DNA of 64,000 nucleotides, taken from assembly GCF_904849725.1 (NCBI RefSeq), contig NC_058518.1, forward strand, positions 417,391,081-417,455,080, in the 5' to 3' direction. Of the stretch, positions 21,794 to 34,699 are shown one piece after another. Within the stretch, counting starts at the first letter, position 1. Every line of letters begins with the position of its first letter. The notes below the pieces were generated by a model. The model was not told where the DNA came from. It worked only from the letters and a program-made list of their open reading frames with translations, and did not search any database. A program made the translations under genes and the position numbers. Source of the stretch: Hordeum vulgare subsp. vulgare (Eukaryota; Streptophyta; Magnoliopsida; Poales; Poaceae).

Positions 21794-23600
21794 ATGGTCC
21801 ACACGATGACCGAAGGCATCGTGAATAGATTTTTGAGATCCGCGAAGGCCGAGATGCTTCAAAAGAACGAGACGGAGATAAGATGCCCGTGTGGAAGATG
21901 CAAGATAAAGAGCCTTATGGACCCAGATTCCAGCCAGGTGTGGGACCACCTGCTCGTGCGTGGTTTCATGGATGGCTATCGATGGCAAGGTGATGAAGAT
22001 GATTATGAAGTCATCCATGGGGGCCGGGCAAGAAATAATGAAGGGCAGCAAGACAGCGAGGGCGGGCGACATGATCACGAAGTAGATGCAGGAGTACAAA
22101 ATCATCATGTAGAAGATGCCGGACATGATGATGAGGAAGATGAAGGGCATGATCATGAAGATGAAGATGCCGGAGCAGAGGATGATGGACCATCGATGGG
22201 CTCGCTGCAGGACCCTCATATTCAAGAGTTGCTTCTCAAGCAGACGGGTAACAGAAGAGCTGCCGCCCGAGAGAAAGCCAAGCTGGATCAACTGGAGATA
22301 CACGCGGTTACTCCATTGTATGAAGGATGCATGCCCGAGGATACCCGCCTGAAAGTAACGCTCATGGCTCTGGAGATGAAGGTAAAACATAAAATGACCG
22401 ACAAATGCTTCGACGAGAACATGTCATTCTGGCAGGAATGTCTTCCCTAGGGGAACAAGTGCCCGACCAGTTTTGAGGAAGCGAACAAAATCGTGTGTCC
22501 TCTGGATTTACCGCACGTGAAATACCATGTGTGCATGAACGATTGCATCATTTATCGGGACAAGCACGCGGAGTCTACCATATGTCCGGTCTGCGGCGTC
22601 ACTCGATACAAAAAGAGGAAGAAAGCTCCTCGAAAAGTGGTGTGGTACTTTCCGATCACTCCTCGTCTGCAGCGGTATTTCGCGGACCCTAAGCAAGCAG
22701 AGCTCCTGCGTTGGCACGCAGATAGGAAGGAGAAGAAACGAGAAGATGACGGAAATGATCCGGAGATAAATAAAAAATTTAAGGACGATCCAAGGAACAT
22801 CATGCTGGGCGCGAGCACTGATGGAGTCAATCCGTTTGGCAGCCAGAGCAGCACACATAACACTTGGCCTGTGTTTGTGTGGATGTACAACTTTCCCCCT
22901 TGGATGTGCATGAAGAGGAAGTACATTCACATGAGTATGCTAATTGATGGGCCGAAACAACCACAGAACGACATCAATCTATATCTTGGGTTGCTGAAAG
23001 AGGAGCTAGAAACGCTGTGGAAAACGCCAGCCAATACGTGGGACGCCGCAGCAAAACAATATTTCCCTATGAGAGCCGCACTGCTCACGACGGTGCACGA
23101 CTATCTCGGTTACGGATATGTCGTGGGGCGGGTGGTCCACAGATTTTGTGCATGTGTTAGGTGCATGGATGACACAACGTATCGCCAGCTAGATAGAGAT
23201 CCCGGGTCTTCGAAAACCGTGTTCGTGGGACATTGAAGGTGGCTTCACAACGATGACGCATGGAGAAAACGCAAGGATCTGTTCGATGGTGAAACCGAAC
23301 ACCGAAGACCCCCACGTACGAGGAGCGGCGAGGAAACAGACGAGATGTTGAAAAATTGGAAAGAGTGCCCACCGCCGGGAAAGAAGCGAAAGGCGCCAGA
23401 GCCGCTGCTGAAGGTATGGAAAGCGAGGTCTGTTTTGTGGGACTTGCCGTATTGGAAGATCCTCCGTGTGCCTCACAGCCTTGATGTCATGCATATCACG
23501 AAGAACATGTGCGAGAGTCTGCTTGGTACCCTGCTCAACATGCCAGAGAGGACCAAAGATGGGCCGAAAGCAAGGGTAGTACCGCCCTCATGAAGATGAG
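21794..23600 (+). pseudogene. CACTA transposase (TNP2/TNPD-like), truncated
   Basis: Starts at ATG 21,794 just after an acceptor-like ccccgcag. The first 80 residues match the transposase-associated domain (CPCGRCKIKS, then VWDHLLVRGFMDGYRW). After an acidic His/Asp-rich spacer, the transposase body follows: CMNDCIIYRDKHAESTICPV, WHADRKEK, STHNTWPVFVWMYNFPPWMC and HSLDVMHITKNMCESLLGTL. Two stop codons interrupt it: a TAG at about 22,448 after FWQECLP and a TGA at about 23,234 after VFVGH. The second is a CGA to TGA change of the kind methylated CpG produces. After KARVV at about 23,580 the rest of the transposase is missing and the frame passes into the second CACTA gene, so an internal deletion removed the C-terminal half. 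Confidence 0.88.
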
Positions 23601-23715
23601 CACGACCCTGGATACTTGGAGAGCCTCGGTGAAGAGAAGGATTCTAAAAGGTGATAGTTATGAGAAGATCAAGGAGACAAATCCTTCGATCAGCGAAGCT
23701 GACTACCTAGAGTTC

Positions 23716-25526
23716 TGTTGGAAATATGCCCTAGAGGCAATAATAAATTAGTTATTATTATATTTCTTAGTTCATGATAATCGTTTATTATCCATGCTAT
23801 AATTGTATTGATTGGAAACACAATACTTGTGTGGATACATAGACAAAACACTGTCCCTAGTAAGCCTCTAGTTGACTAGCTCGTTAATCAAAGATGGTCA
23901 AGGTTTCCTGGCCATAGGCAAGTGTTGTCACTTGATAACGGGATCACATCATTAGGAGAATCATGTGATGGACTAGACCCAAACTAATAGACGTAGCATG
24001 TTGATCGTGTCATTTTGTTGCTACTGTTTTCTGCGTGTCAAGTATTTATTCCTATGACCATGAGATCATATAACTCACTGACACCGGAGGAATGCTTTGT
24101 GTGTATCAAACGTCGCAACGTAACTGGGTGACTATAAAGATGCTCTACAGGTATCTCTGAAGGTGTTAGTTGAGTTAGTATGGATCAAGACTGGGATTTG
24201 TCACTCCGTGTGAACGGAGAGGTATCTCGGGGCCCACTCGGTAATACAACATCACACACAAGCCTTGCAAGCAATGTAACTTAGTGTAAGTTGCGGGATC
24301 TTGTATTACGGAACGAGTAAAGAGACTTGCCGGTAAACGAGATTGAAATAGGTATGCGGATACTGACGATCGAATCTCGGGCAAGTAACATACCGAAGGA
24401 CAAAGGGAATGACATACGGGATTATACGAATCCTTGGCACTGAGGTTCAAACGATAAGATCTTCGTAGAATATGTAGGATCCAATATGGGCATCTAGGTC
24501 CCGCTGTTGGATATTGACCGAGGAGTCTCTCGGGTCATGTCTACATAGTTCTCGAACCCGCAGGGTCTGCACACTTAAGGTTCGACGTTGTTTTATGCGT
24601 ATTTGAGTTATATGGTTGGTTACCGAATGTTGTTCGGAGTCCCGGATGAGATCACGGACGTCACGAGGGTTTCCGGAATGGTCCGGAAACGAAGATTGAT
24701 ATATAGGATGACCTCATTTGGTTACCGGAAGGTTTTCGTGCATTACCGGAAAAGTTTCAGGCTCATCGGTAGTGTACCGGGAGTGCCGGGAGGGGTGCCG
24801 GGGACCATCGGGAGGGGTGTCACGCCCCAAGGGGTCTCATGGGCTATGGGAAGAGATAAACCAGCCCCTAGTGGGCTGGAATAAGTTCCCACTAAGGCCC
24901 ATAAGGTTTGAGAAGGAAAAAACACAAGGTGGAAAGAGTTTCCAAGTGGGAAGGTGGAATCCTACTCCAAGTAGGATTGGAGTAGGACTCCTCCACCTCC
25001 AATTTCGGCCAAACCTTTAGGTTTTGAGGCTGCCTCCTCCCCTCCCTCCCACCTATATATACGGAGGTTTTAGGGCTGATTTGAGACGACTTTCTCACGG
25101 CTGCCCGACCACATACCTCCATAGTTTTTCCTCTAGATCGCGTTTCTGCGGAGCTCGGGCGGAGCCCTGCTGAGACAAGATCATCACCAACCTCCGGAGC
25201 GCCGTCATGCTGCCGGAGAACTCTTCTACCTCTCCGTCTCTCTTGCTGGATCAAGAAGGCCGAGATCATCGTCGAGTTGTACGTGTGCTGAACGCGGAGG
25301 TGCCGTCCGTTCGGTACTAGATCGTGGGACTGATCGCGGGATTGTTCGCGGGGCGGATCGAGGGACGTGAGGACGTTCCACTACATCAACCGCGTTCACT
25401 AACGCTTCTGCTGTACGATCTACAAGGGTACGTAGATCACTCATCCCCTCTCGTAGATGGACATCACCATGATAGGTCTTCGTGCGCGTAGGAAAAATTT
25501 TGTTTCCCTTGCGACGTTCCCCAACA
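23716..25526 (+). repeat. 5' LTR of the young Angela-like copia
   Basis: Starts tgttggaaatatgccctaga and ends acgttccccaaca. A TATATATA-type promoter motif lies at about 25,053, upstream of the R/U5-like part. Open frames inside recur in every LTR copy of this family and are not genes. Confidence 0.95.
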
Positions 25527-25527
25527 G

Positions 25528-25544
25528 TGGCATCATGAGCCAGG
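25528..25544 (+). other. Primer binding site of the young copia
   Basis: tggcatcatgagccagg follows the LTR after one base. It is a variant of the methionine-tRNA primer site, and the same motif (complement) is found at the other Angela-like element at 51,033-51,045. Confidence 0.7.
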
Positions 25545-26949
25545 TTCATGCGTAGATGTCTTCTCGAGTAGAACACAAAAGTTTTTGTGGGCGGTGATGT
25601 GCGTTTTGCTGCCCTCCTTAGTCTTTTCTTGATTCCGCGGTATTGTTGGATTGAAGCGGCTTGGACCGACATTACTCGTACGCTTATGAGAGACTGGTTT
25701 CATCGTTACGAGTAACCCCCTTTGCTCAAAGATGACTCGCAAGTGACTGTTTCTCCAACTTTAGTTGAATCGGATTTGACCGAGGAGGTCCTTGGATGAG
25801 GTTAAATAGCAACTCATATATCTCCGTTGTGGTGTTTGCGTAAGTAAGATGCGATCCTACTAGATACCCTCGGTCACCACGTAAAACATGCAACAACAAA
25901 ATTAGAGGACGTCTAACTTGTTTTTGCAGGGTATGATTGTGATGTGATATGGCCAACGATGTGATGTGATATATTGGATGTATGAGATGATCATGTTGTA
26001 ATAGAAATATCGACTTGCACGTCGATGGTACGGCAACCGGCAGGAGCCATAGGGTTGTCTTTATACTAACGTTTGTGCTTGCAGATGCGTTTACTATTTT
26101 GCTAGGATGTAGCTTTAGTAGTAATAGCATAAGTAGCACGACAACCCCGATGGCAACACGTTGATGGATGATCATGGTGTGGCGCCGGTGACAAGAAGAT
26201 CGTGCCGGTGCTTTGGTGATGGAGATCAAGAAGCACGTGATGATGGCCATATCATGTCACTTATGAATTGCATGTGATGTTAATCCTTTTATGCACCTTA
26301 TTTTGCTTAGAACGACGGTAGCATTATGAGGTGATCTCTCACTAAAATTTCAAGACGAAGTTGTGTTCTCCCCGACTGTGCACCGTTGCGACAGTTCTTC
26401 GTTTCGAGACACCACGTGATGATCGGGTGTGATAGACTCAACGTTCACATACAACGGGTGCAAAACAGTTGCACACGCAGAACACTCGGGTTAAGCTTGA
26501 CGAGCCTAGCATGTGCAGACATGGCCTCGGAGCACATGAGACTGAAAGGTCGAGCATGAATCGTATAGTTGATATGATTAGCATAGGGATGCTTACCACT
26601 GAAACTATTCTCGACTCACGTGATGAACGGACTTGAGATAGTGGATTTGGATCATGTACCACTCAAATGACTAGAGAGATGTACTTTTTGAGTGGGAGTT
26701 CTTAAGTAATATGATTAATTGAACTAATTGTCATGAACATAGTCTAATGGTCTTTGCGAATTACGATGTAGCTTGCGCTATAGCTCTACTGTTTTTTTTT
26801 ATGTTCCTAGAGAAAATTTAGTTGAAAATTGATAGTAGCAAACTTTGCAGACTGAGTCTGTAAAACCGAGGATTGTCCTCATTACTGCGCAGAAGGCTTA
26901 TGTCCTTAATGCACCACTCGGTGTGCTGCACCTCGAGCGTCGTCTGTGG

Positions 26950-27600
26950 ATGCTGTGAACATCCGACATACACGTTTCTGATGACTACACGATAGTTCGG
27001 TGCAAAGTACTTAATGGCTTAGAAGCAAGGCACCGAAAACGTTTTAAACGTCACGGAACATAAGTGATGTTCTAAAGAGATGAAATTGTGATTTCATGCT
27101 TGTGCCCTTGTTAAGAGGTACGAGACCTCCAACAAAATTCTTTGACCACAAAGTAAAGGAGAAAAGCTCAATCGTTGAGCGTGTGCTCAGATTGTCTGAG
27201 TACGACAATCACTTGAATCAAGTGGGAGCTAATCTTCCAGATGAGATAGTGATGGTTCTCCAAAAGTCACTGCCACCAAGCTTTGAGAGCTTCATGATGA
27301 ACTATAACATATCAAGGATAGATACAATGATCTTTGAGAGATTCGCGACGTTTGACACTGCGAAAGTAGAAATCAAGAAGGAGCATCAATAGTTGATGGT
27401 TTGAAAAACCACTAAGTTTCAAGAAAGGCGAGGGCTAGAAGGGATACTTCGTGAAACGGCAAAACAGTTGCTGCACTAATGAAGAGACCCAAGATTAAAC
27501 CCAAACCCGAGACTAAGTGCTTCTGTAATAAGGGGAACAGTCACTGAGGCGGAGCAACTCTAGATACTTGGTAGATAAGAAGGCTGGCAAAAGTCGAGAG
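26950..27600 (+). pseudogene. Copia gag remnant
   Basis: An open stretch at 27,096-27,392 contains VLRLSEYDNHLNQVGANLPD and KSLPPSFESFMMNYN, which match the gag of the related element at 49,010-49,816. The zinc knuckle at about 27,500-27,560 is reduced to CFCNKGNSH followed by a stop. No functional Gag could be made. Confidence 0.8.
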
Positions 27601-27649
27601 AAGTATATTTGATATACATAATGTTGATGTGTACTTTACTAGTACTCCT

Positions 27650-28998
27650 AGTAGCACGAGGGTATTGGATACTGGTTCGGTTGCTAAGTGATTAGTAACG
27701 CGAAATGAAAGCTACGGCATAAACGGAGACTAGCTAAAGGCGAGGTGACGATACGTGTTGGAAGTGTTTCCAAGGTTGATATGATCAAACGTCGCACGCT
27801 CCCTCTACCATCGGGATTGGTGTTGAACCTAAATAATTGTTATTTGGTGCTTGCGTTAAGCATGAACATGATTGGATCGTGTTTATTGCAATACGATTAT
27901 TCATTCAAAGAGAATAATGGTTACTCTATTTGCTTGAATAATCACCTTCAATGGTTTATTGAATCTCGATTGTAGTGTTACACATTGGTGCCGAAAGATA
28001 CGAGTTAATGATGATAGTACCACTTACTTGTGGCACTGCTGCTTGAGTCATGTTAGTATAAATTGCATGAAGAGGGTCCATGCTGATGGATCTTTACTCA
28101 CCTGATTTCGAATCACTAGTGACATGCAAATCATACCACATGAGCAAAGCCTTGTTTTCATTGAGATGAAACAAGATAGTAACTTGTTGGAAGTGATACA
28201 TTTTGATGTATGCAGTCCAACGAGTGCTGAGGCACGCAGTGGATATCATTATGTTCTTACTTCACTGACGACTTGAGTAGATACAGGAGTATTTACTTAA
28301 TGAATCACAAGTCTGAAATGTTGAAAAGTTCAATTCCGTTTCAGAGTGAAGTTCGTCGTAACAAGAGGATAAACTGTCTACGATATGATCATGGAAATGA
28401 ATATCTGAGTTACGAGTTTTGGTACACAGTTAAGACAATGTGGAAATTGTTTCGCAGTTCATGCCACCTGGAACATCATAGTGTGATGATGTGTCTAAAC
28501 GTCATAGCCACACACTATTTGGTATGGTGCATACTATGATGTCTCTTATCGAATTACCACTATCGTTTATGGGTTATGCATTAGAGACAACCGCACTCAC
28601 TTTAAATAGGGCACCGCGTATTTCCATTGAGATGACACAGTATAGACTGAGGTTTAGAGAAATCTAAACTGTCGTTTCTTGAAAGTTTGGGGTTTCGACA
28701 CTTATGTGAAAAAGTTTCAGTCTGATAAGCTCGAACCCAAAGCGGATAAATGCATCTTCATAGGATATCCAAAACAGTTGGGTACATCTCCTATCTTAGA
28801 TCCGAAAGCAAAGTGTTTGTTTCTAGAAACGGATCCTTTCTCGAGGAAAGGTTTCTCTCGAAAGAATTGAGTGGGAGGGTGGTAGAACTTGATGAGGTTA
28901 TTGAACCATCACTTCAACCAGTGTGTAGCAGGGCGCAGGAAGTTGTTCATGTGGCGCCTACACCAATTGAAGTGGAAGCTGATGATGATGATCATTGA
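27650..28998 (+). pseudogene. Copia protease and integrase remnant
   Basis: The protease core VLDTGSVAK lies near 27,663. The following block (27,745-27,975) matches the protease-integrase linker of the 48,152-48,988 copy. Integrase pieces appear at about 28,195-28,540 and at 28,679-28,870 (KADKCIFIGYPK), in different frames with stops between. Confidence 0.8.
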
Positions 28999-29099
28999 GC
29001 TTCGAATCAAGTTACTACAAACCTCGTAGGTCGACAAGGTCGCGTACTGCTGCAGAGTAGTACGGTAACCCTGTCTTGGAGGTCATGTTGTTGAGCAAC

Positions 29100-30400
29100 A
29101 GTGAACCTACGATTTATGGAGAAAGCGATGGTGGGCCCAGATTCCGACAAATGGCTGGAAGCCATGAAATCCGAGAGAGGATCCATGGATGAAAACAAAG
29201 TGTAGACTTTGGAAGAATTACTTGATGTTCATAGGACTATTGAGTAAAGATGGATCTTTAAAAGAAGACAGACGATGATGGTGATAAGTCACTATTAAGA
29301 AAAGCTCGACTTGTCGCAAAGATGTTTTCGACAAGATCAAACAGTTGACTATGATGAGTCTTTCTCACTCGTAGCGATGCTAAAGGTCTGTTAGAATTAT
29401 GTTAGTAGTTGCTGCATTATTTATGAAATATTGCACGTAGGATGTCAAAACATTGTTTCCTCGACGGTTTCCTTGAGCAAACATTGTATGTGATACAACC
29501 AGAAGGTTTTGTCGATCCTAAAGATACTAGCAAGTATGCAAGCTCCAGTGATCCTTCAATGGACTGGTGCAAGCATCTCGGAGTTGGAATAAGCACTTTG
29601 ATGAGATGATCAAAGATTTTGGGTGTGTACAAGGTTTATGAGAAACTTGTATTTCCAAAGAAGTGAGTGGGAGCACTATAGAATTTCTGATAGGTATATG
29701 TGGTTGACATATTGTGGATCAGAAGTAATGTAGAATTTCTGTAAAGCATACAAGGTTGTTTGAAAGAAGTTTTCAAAGGAGTACCTGGATTATGCTACTT
29801 GAAGGTTGAGCATCAAAGATCTATGGAGATAGATCGAAAGCGCTTAATAGAAGTTTCAACAAGATGCATGCCTTGACAAGTTTTTGAAAGAGTTCAAAAT
29901 AGACCAGCAAAGAAGGAGTTCTTGGTTGCGTTGTGAGGTGTGAATTTGAGTAAGACTCAAAACCCGACCACGGCAGAATAAAGAGAATAGATGAAGGTCG
30001 TCTTCTATGCCTTAGCCGTAGAATCTAAAGTATGCCATGCTGTGTACCGCACCTGAAGTGTGCCTTGACTCAAAGTATGTTGAGAGGTACAGAGAGTGAT
30101 CCATGTTTGAATCACTAGCAGCGGTCAAAATTTATCCTTAGTAACAAATGGACTAAGGAATTTTTCTCGATTATGGAGGTGGTTAAAGAGTTCGTCATAA
30201 AGGGTAACGTCGATGCAAGCTTTGACACTAATCTGAATAACTATGAGTAGTGAAACGGATTCATATAGTAGAGTGGATATTTGGAGTATTTCCGAATAGC
30301 ACGTAGTAGCAGCATCTATAAGATGACATAAAGATTTGTAAAGAACGCACGGATCTGAAAGTTTCAGAACCGTTGACTAAAACCTCTCTCACAAGCAAGA
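29100..30400 (+). pseudogene. Copia reverse transcriptase and RNase H remnant
   Basis: Short traces in shifting frames correspond to the RT entry segment (about 29,140-29,350), the LQPEGFVDP-type segment (about 29,490) and the RNase H part (about 30,000-30,380). The YVDD box region near 29,690 is unreadable. Similarity is mainly visible against the better preserved minus-strand copy at 44,089-45,590. Confidence 0.65.
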
Positions 30401-30493
30401 CATGATCAGACCCCATAATTATATGGGTGTTGGATTCGTTGGAATCACATGGTGATGTGAACTAGATTATTGACTCTAGTGCAAGTGGGAGAC

Positions 30494-32304
30494 TGTTGGA
30501 AATATGCCCTAGAGGCAATAATAAATTAGTTATTATTATATTTCTTAGTTCATGATAATCTTTTATTATCCATGCTATAATTGTATTGATTGGAAACACA
30601 ATACTTGTGTGGATACATAGACAAAACACTGTCCCTAGTAAGCCTCTAGTTGACTAGCTCGTTAATCAAAGATGGTCAAGGTTTCCTGGCCATAGGCAAG
30701 TGTTGTCACTTGATAACGGGATCACATCATTAGGAGAATCATGTGATGGACTAGACCCAAACTAATAGACGTAGCATGTTGATCGTGTCATTTTGTTGCT
30801 ACTGTTTTCTGCGTGTCAAGTATTTATTCCTATGACCATGAGATCATATAACTCACTGACACCGGAGGAATGCTTTGTGTGTATCAAACGTCGCAACGTA
30901 ACTGGGTGACTATAAAGATGCTCTACAGGTATCTCCGAAGGTGTTAGTTGAGTTAGTATGGATCAAGACTGGGATTTGTCACTCCGTGTGAACGGAGAGG
31001 TATCTCGGGGCCCACTCGGTAATACAACATCACACACAAGCCTTGCAAGCAATGTAACTTAGTGTAAGTTGCGGGATCTTGTATTACGGAACGAGTAAAG
31101 AGACTTGCCGGTAAACGAGATTGAAATAGGTATGCGGATACTGACGATCGAATCTCGGGCAAGTAACATACCGAAGGACAAAGGGAATGACATACGGGAT
31201 TATACGAATCCTTGGCACTGAGGTTCAAACGATAAGATCTTCGTAGAATATGTAGGATCCAATACGGGCATCCAGGTCCCGCTGTTGGATATTGACCGAG
31301 GAGTCTCTCGGGTCATGTCTACATAGTTCTCGAACCCGCAGGGTCTGCACACTTAAGGTTCGACGTTGTTTTATGCGTATTTGAGTTATATGGTTGGTTA
31401 CCGAATGTTGTTCGGAGTCCCGGATGAGATCACGGACGTCACGAGGGTTTCCGGAATGGTCCGGAAACGAAGATTGATATATAGGATGACCTCATTTGGT
31501 TACCGGAAGGTTTTCGTGCATTACCGGAAAAGTTTCGGGCTCATCGGTAGTGTACCGGGAGTGCCGGGAGGGGTGCCGGGGACCATCGGGAGGGGTGTCA
31601 CGCCCCAAGGGGTCTCATGGGCTATGGGAAGAGATAAACCAGCCCCTAGTGGGCTGGAATAAGTTCCCACTAAGGCCCATAAGGTTTGAGAAGGAAAAAA
31701 CACAAGGTGGAAAGAGTTTCCAAGTGGGAAGGTGGAATCCTACTCCAAGTAGGATTGGAGTAGGACTCCTCCACCTCCAATTTCGGCCAAACCTTTAGGT
31801 TTTGAGGCTGCCTCCTCCCCTCCCTCCCACCTATATATACGAAGGTTTTAGGGCTGATTTGAGATGACTTTCTCACGGCTGCCCGACCACATACCTCCAT
31901 AGTTTTTCCTCTAGATCGCGTTTCTGCGGAGCTCGGGCGGAGCCCTGCTGAGACAAGATCATCACCAACCTCCGGAGCGCCGTCACGCTGCCGGAGAACT
32001 CTTCTACCTCTCCGTCTCTCTTGCTGGATCAAGAAGGCCGAGATCATCGTCGAGTTGTACGTGTGCTGAACGCGGAGGTGCCGTCCGTTCGGTACTAGAT
32101 CGTGGGACTGATCGCGGGATTGTTCGCGGGGCGGATCGAGGGACGTGAGGACGTTCCACTACATCAACCTCGTTCACTAACGCTTCTGCTGTACGATCTA
32201 CAAGGGTACGTAGATCACTCATCCCCTCTCGTAGATGGACATCACCATGATAGGTCTTCGTGCGCGTAGGAAAATTTTTGTTTCCCTTGCGACGTTCCCC
32301 AACA
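30494..32304 (+). repeat. 3' LTR of the young Angela-like copia
   Basis: 1,811 bp, the same length as the 5' LTR. Differences noted include cgttta/cttttta-type changes near 30,560, a C/T at about 30,937, two near 31,265-31,275, and single changes near 31,536, 31,841, 31,865, 31,985 and 32,169. It is preceded by gcaagtgggagac, a polypurine-type tract. Confidence 0.95.
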
Positions 32305-33344
32305 AGTTCAAGATCAAGTGCGAGAGCAACGCATCCGCGGAATCAAGTCAGTGGGGGAAAGATATGCGGGACTTGAACTTAGGGGTCCACAAACTCGGTC
32401 CCGGCGGTTACAGAGTGGCGGAACCTAAATGGGACAAGGAGGACGCGAAGCGTGCCAAGCAAGGCCTACCGCCTCTCTTCGATAAATACCATGAAAAGCA
32501 GACCAGGAACTATATCAGGGCCCGGTACAAGGTGGATCCGGTAACAAAGGAGCTTACCACGGATCCGAAGGTGAAAGAGCTTGAGCGTGTTCTGGTAAGG
32601 AATACACCCCCGCGTAATTAGCTCCATATGGTTGCATTCTAATTAATGAAGCCAAATTTCTAAATGGTTCACGTTCCTTCCACAAGAAACTGAAAGCAGT
32701 AGCACGGGGTCTCCGAGCTCCCCGTCTGCCCCTTGGGACAACACTTTAAATAGGTCGTTGAACATAATGAAACACAAGGATAAGCTCAGTAAGCTGTCGT
32801 CAGCTGGTCGTGTGGCCGGCGAAGGCTTGTCCATGAAATGGTCGGAATACTATAATGCTGGGCGAAAGGACAGAAGGACCAGCTCGGAAAGCCAGGAGCG
32901 CGAGGTTAAAGAACTCCAGGCACAAGTGGCATGGATTCCAGAGATAGTCCAAGAGCAAGTGTGAGACCAACTTGGAGCGACGATCACCGCCATTATGCCT
33001 TCCTTGCTTGAGGGGCTGGCGGGGTGGTTTGCGGGCCGCCAACAGGGACCGCCCCCGATTCCCAGCTTCACGGGCAGCAACTTGCACAACACGCCGGCAT
33101 CGGTGCCTCCGGCGGAGGCATCATTTGTGTCTCCGGCGTCGGCCCCGGTAGTGGAGCTTAATGCGCCCGGGTGTGGGAAGAATACGCCGGACGACACCTC
33201 GGCAGCAAGAGGCCCCCTCCGTCACTTGCACGCCCGCTATTGGCGGTGCCTCGACATTAGCCGAGCTCGACGCCATCACGGTAAATAAGCCTTGCCCGAG
33301 GACTTAATCTCCTTGCCTTTGACTAGGCATCCCTGACGCCCTAC

Positions 33345-33909
33345 ATGTTTTCGCAAGGCGCTGCCGACGTTCCATGCACTCTCCTACACTTCGTGGACGG
33401 CGAGTTGATCGATGTCGCCAAGGCCAAAATCGTTGAACCGGGGAACCGTGTGTTCCACGTTAATCCGATGCCACCCACCGTGTATAGGGTTCAACTGGTT
33501 CGGGTGCTACGGGGCTGCGAAGACTTGTTACTCCGTATCGACCTGCTGGGGCCGACGAAGATGATGTGATGACCCTCAACGGCTGCTTAAACTGGTCCAT
33601 GCTTTGGCTGAAGAGCCAGATTCGTTTGGGGCGGGTGACACCACCCCACAGACAACACCGCCAGTCGTGCCGGCGCCAAGCCATGGCAAGACCTCTGCAA
33701 CGCTACCTCCATCAGTTGATCCGAACATGCATATGGCACAGGATCCGGACGACGACGACGATACATTTTCCAACATCAATATATACATCAACGAACATGG
33801 GTACGGTGACGAATTGTTTGGGCCTCCTTCTCAAGAACCCAACCCTGCAACAGACGATCGCGATCTAGCTGGTACCTCGGAGAAACCCTCATCGCCCCGT
33901 AACATATGA
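33345..33909 (+). pseudogene. CACTA second-gene middle region
   Basis: One open stretch (33,345-33,569) reads QGAADVPCTLLHFVDGELID and FHVNPMPPTVYRVQLVRVL, a segment found in the long second protein of Triticeae CACTA elements. A second stretch (33,604-33,909) is acidic (DPDDDDDTFSNINIY). They are in different frames with stops between. No enzymatic motif is visible. Confidence 0.6.
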
Positions 33910-33954
33910 TTTCTTAGATTTCAATCGTTCTTTTTTCCCCTAAAATTCCGTGTT

Positions 33955-34452
33955 TTGTGTAGTGACACACATTGCACACTCATCCACTTAAGCCCGAAAT
34001 ATTCCGTGGCCACGTATTTCGACTCGGACCGTGAGTCGAAGAAAGACTACACAAATATCAAGAAAGTTCTTGATGATGCTCTCCCCGGCTACGCCAAATC
34101 TGGAGGCACCTTCAGGAGGCCAATTTGTAGGTACGGCAAGCACGTGTTCACCCACGTAACGACATTCCCCTGCGTCAAGCAGCCGCCTGGTAGTCAGAAG
34201 GATGCCTACTACGCCCTCCATCACATGCGGGCGATCGTACGGGACCAGCATCACCGTATGCTGCTAAATGATCTCAAAGAATGGGCCGCACGCTTGTCGG
34301 CAATCCAGGACGAGGACATCAGACAAGAATTCTTTCGCATCCAGTCGGAGTTTGCGGAAATCATCTATCAAGATGTCCTTCCTAGATCGGGGCAGTTCTA
34401 CCTCAACTGTCAACCGTCCAACAGTGAAATAGATACAACACTACAAATGTAG
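33955..34452 (+). pseudogene. CACTA-borne Ulp1-like (C48) protease remnant without the catalytic cysteine
   Basis: YSVATYFDSDRESKKDYTNI resembles the His/Asp-containing second half of plant transposon Ulp1-type SUMO protease domains. FPCVKQPPGSQKDAYYALHH aligns with the usual CRQP-GN-CGYYV block, but the catalytic Cys position is replaced by charged residues. The stretch is 165 codons long and followed by a stop, then by more similar sequence to about 34,540. Transposons of this superfamily often carry such domains. Peptidase activity is not expected here. Confidence 0.5.
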
Positions 34453-34699
34453 ACTGGCAACGACCGCACATTCATGACCATCACGAAAGACGGCGGCTTC
34501 ATCCACGCTCCGGTCCCTGAGTCAAATCGAAAGTATTGATGCTATGTAGTTCTGAAATATCGATTAGCTCATGTTGTAATTAAACTTTAATGAACTTGTA
34601 TGTCTCTTTAGTTTGGACAGTCGTTCAACTTATATGTAATTGATGCTTATATATTATCTGTGAATTGCTACTAACGTTTTGCTTGTCTAGTGCATCTAG

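Larger units (their letters stand above)
23716..32304 (+). mobile_element. Young Angela/BARE1/WIS-like copia with ruined interior
   Basis: LTRs at 23,716-25,526 and 30,494-32,304 are each 1,811 bp and differ at only about ten positions by eye (about 0.5%). The target duplication agttc is perfect (23,711-23,715 and 32,305-32,309). A primer site follows the 5' LTR and a purine tract precedes the 3' LTR. The interior (25,527-30,493) has copia domains in the right order, but so many stops and frameshifts that no domain is intact. The contrast between fresh LTRs and a decayed interior means the copy was already defective when it inserted. Confidence 0.95.
23590..33290 (+). pseudogene. CACTA second ORF (TNPA-like, plant transposase Ptta/En/Spm type), split by copia
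   Basis: Exonic sequence at 23,590-23,715 (ILKGDSYEKIKETNPSISEA) continues exactly at 32,305 after removal of the copia and one agttc duplication, giving LEFKIKCESNA. The downstream part has the family's signature WGKDMRDLNLGVHKLGPGGY, then RYKVDPVTKEL. A coiled-coil-like stretch (about 32,760-32,960) and a Pro/Ala-rich tail follow, with a stop near 32,964 and frame changes. In the En/Spm system this protein binds the sub-terminal repeats and assists transposase. It is inactive here. Confidence 0.82.

Noticed and set aside
21728..22390. A 220-codon minus-strand frame with many hydrophobic residues
   Set aside because: Antisense to the acidic spacer of the CACTA transposase; hydrophobicity is the complement of GAT/GAA codons.
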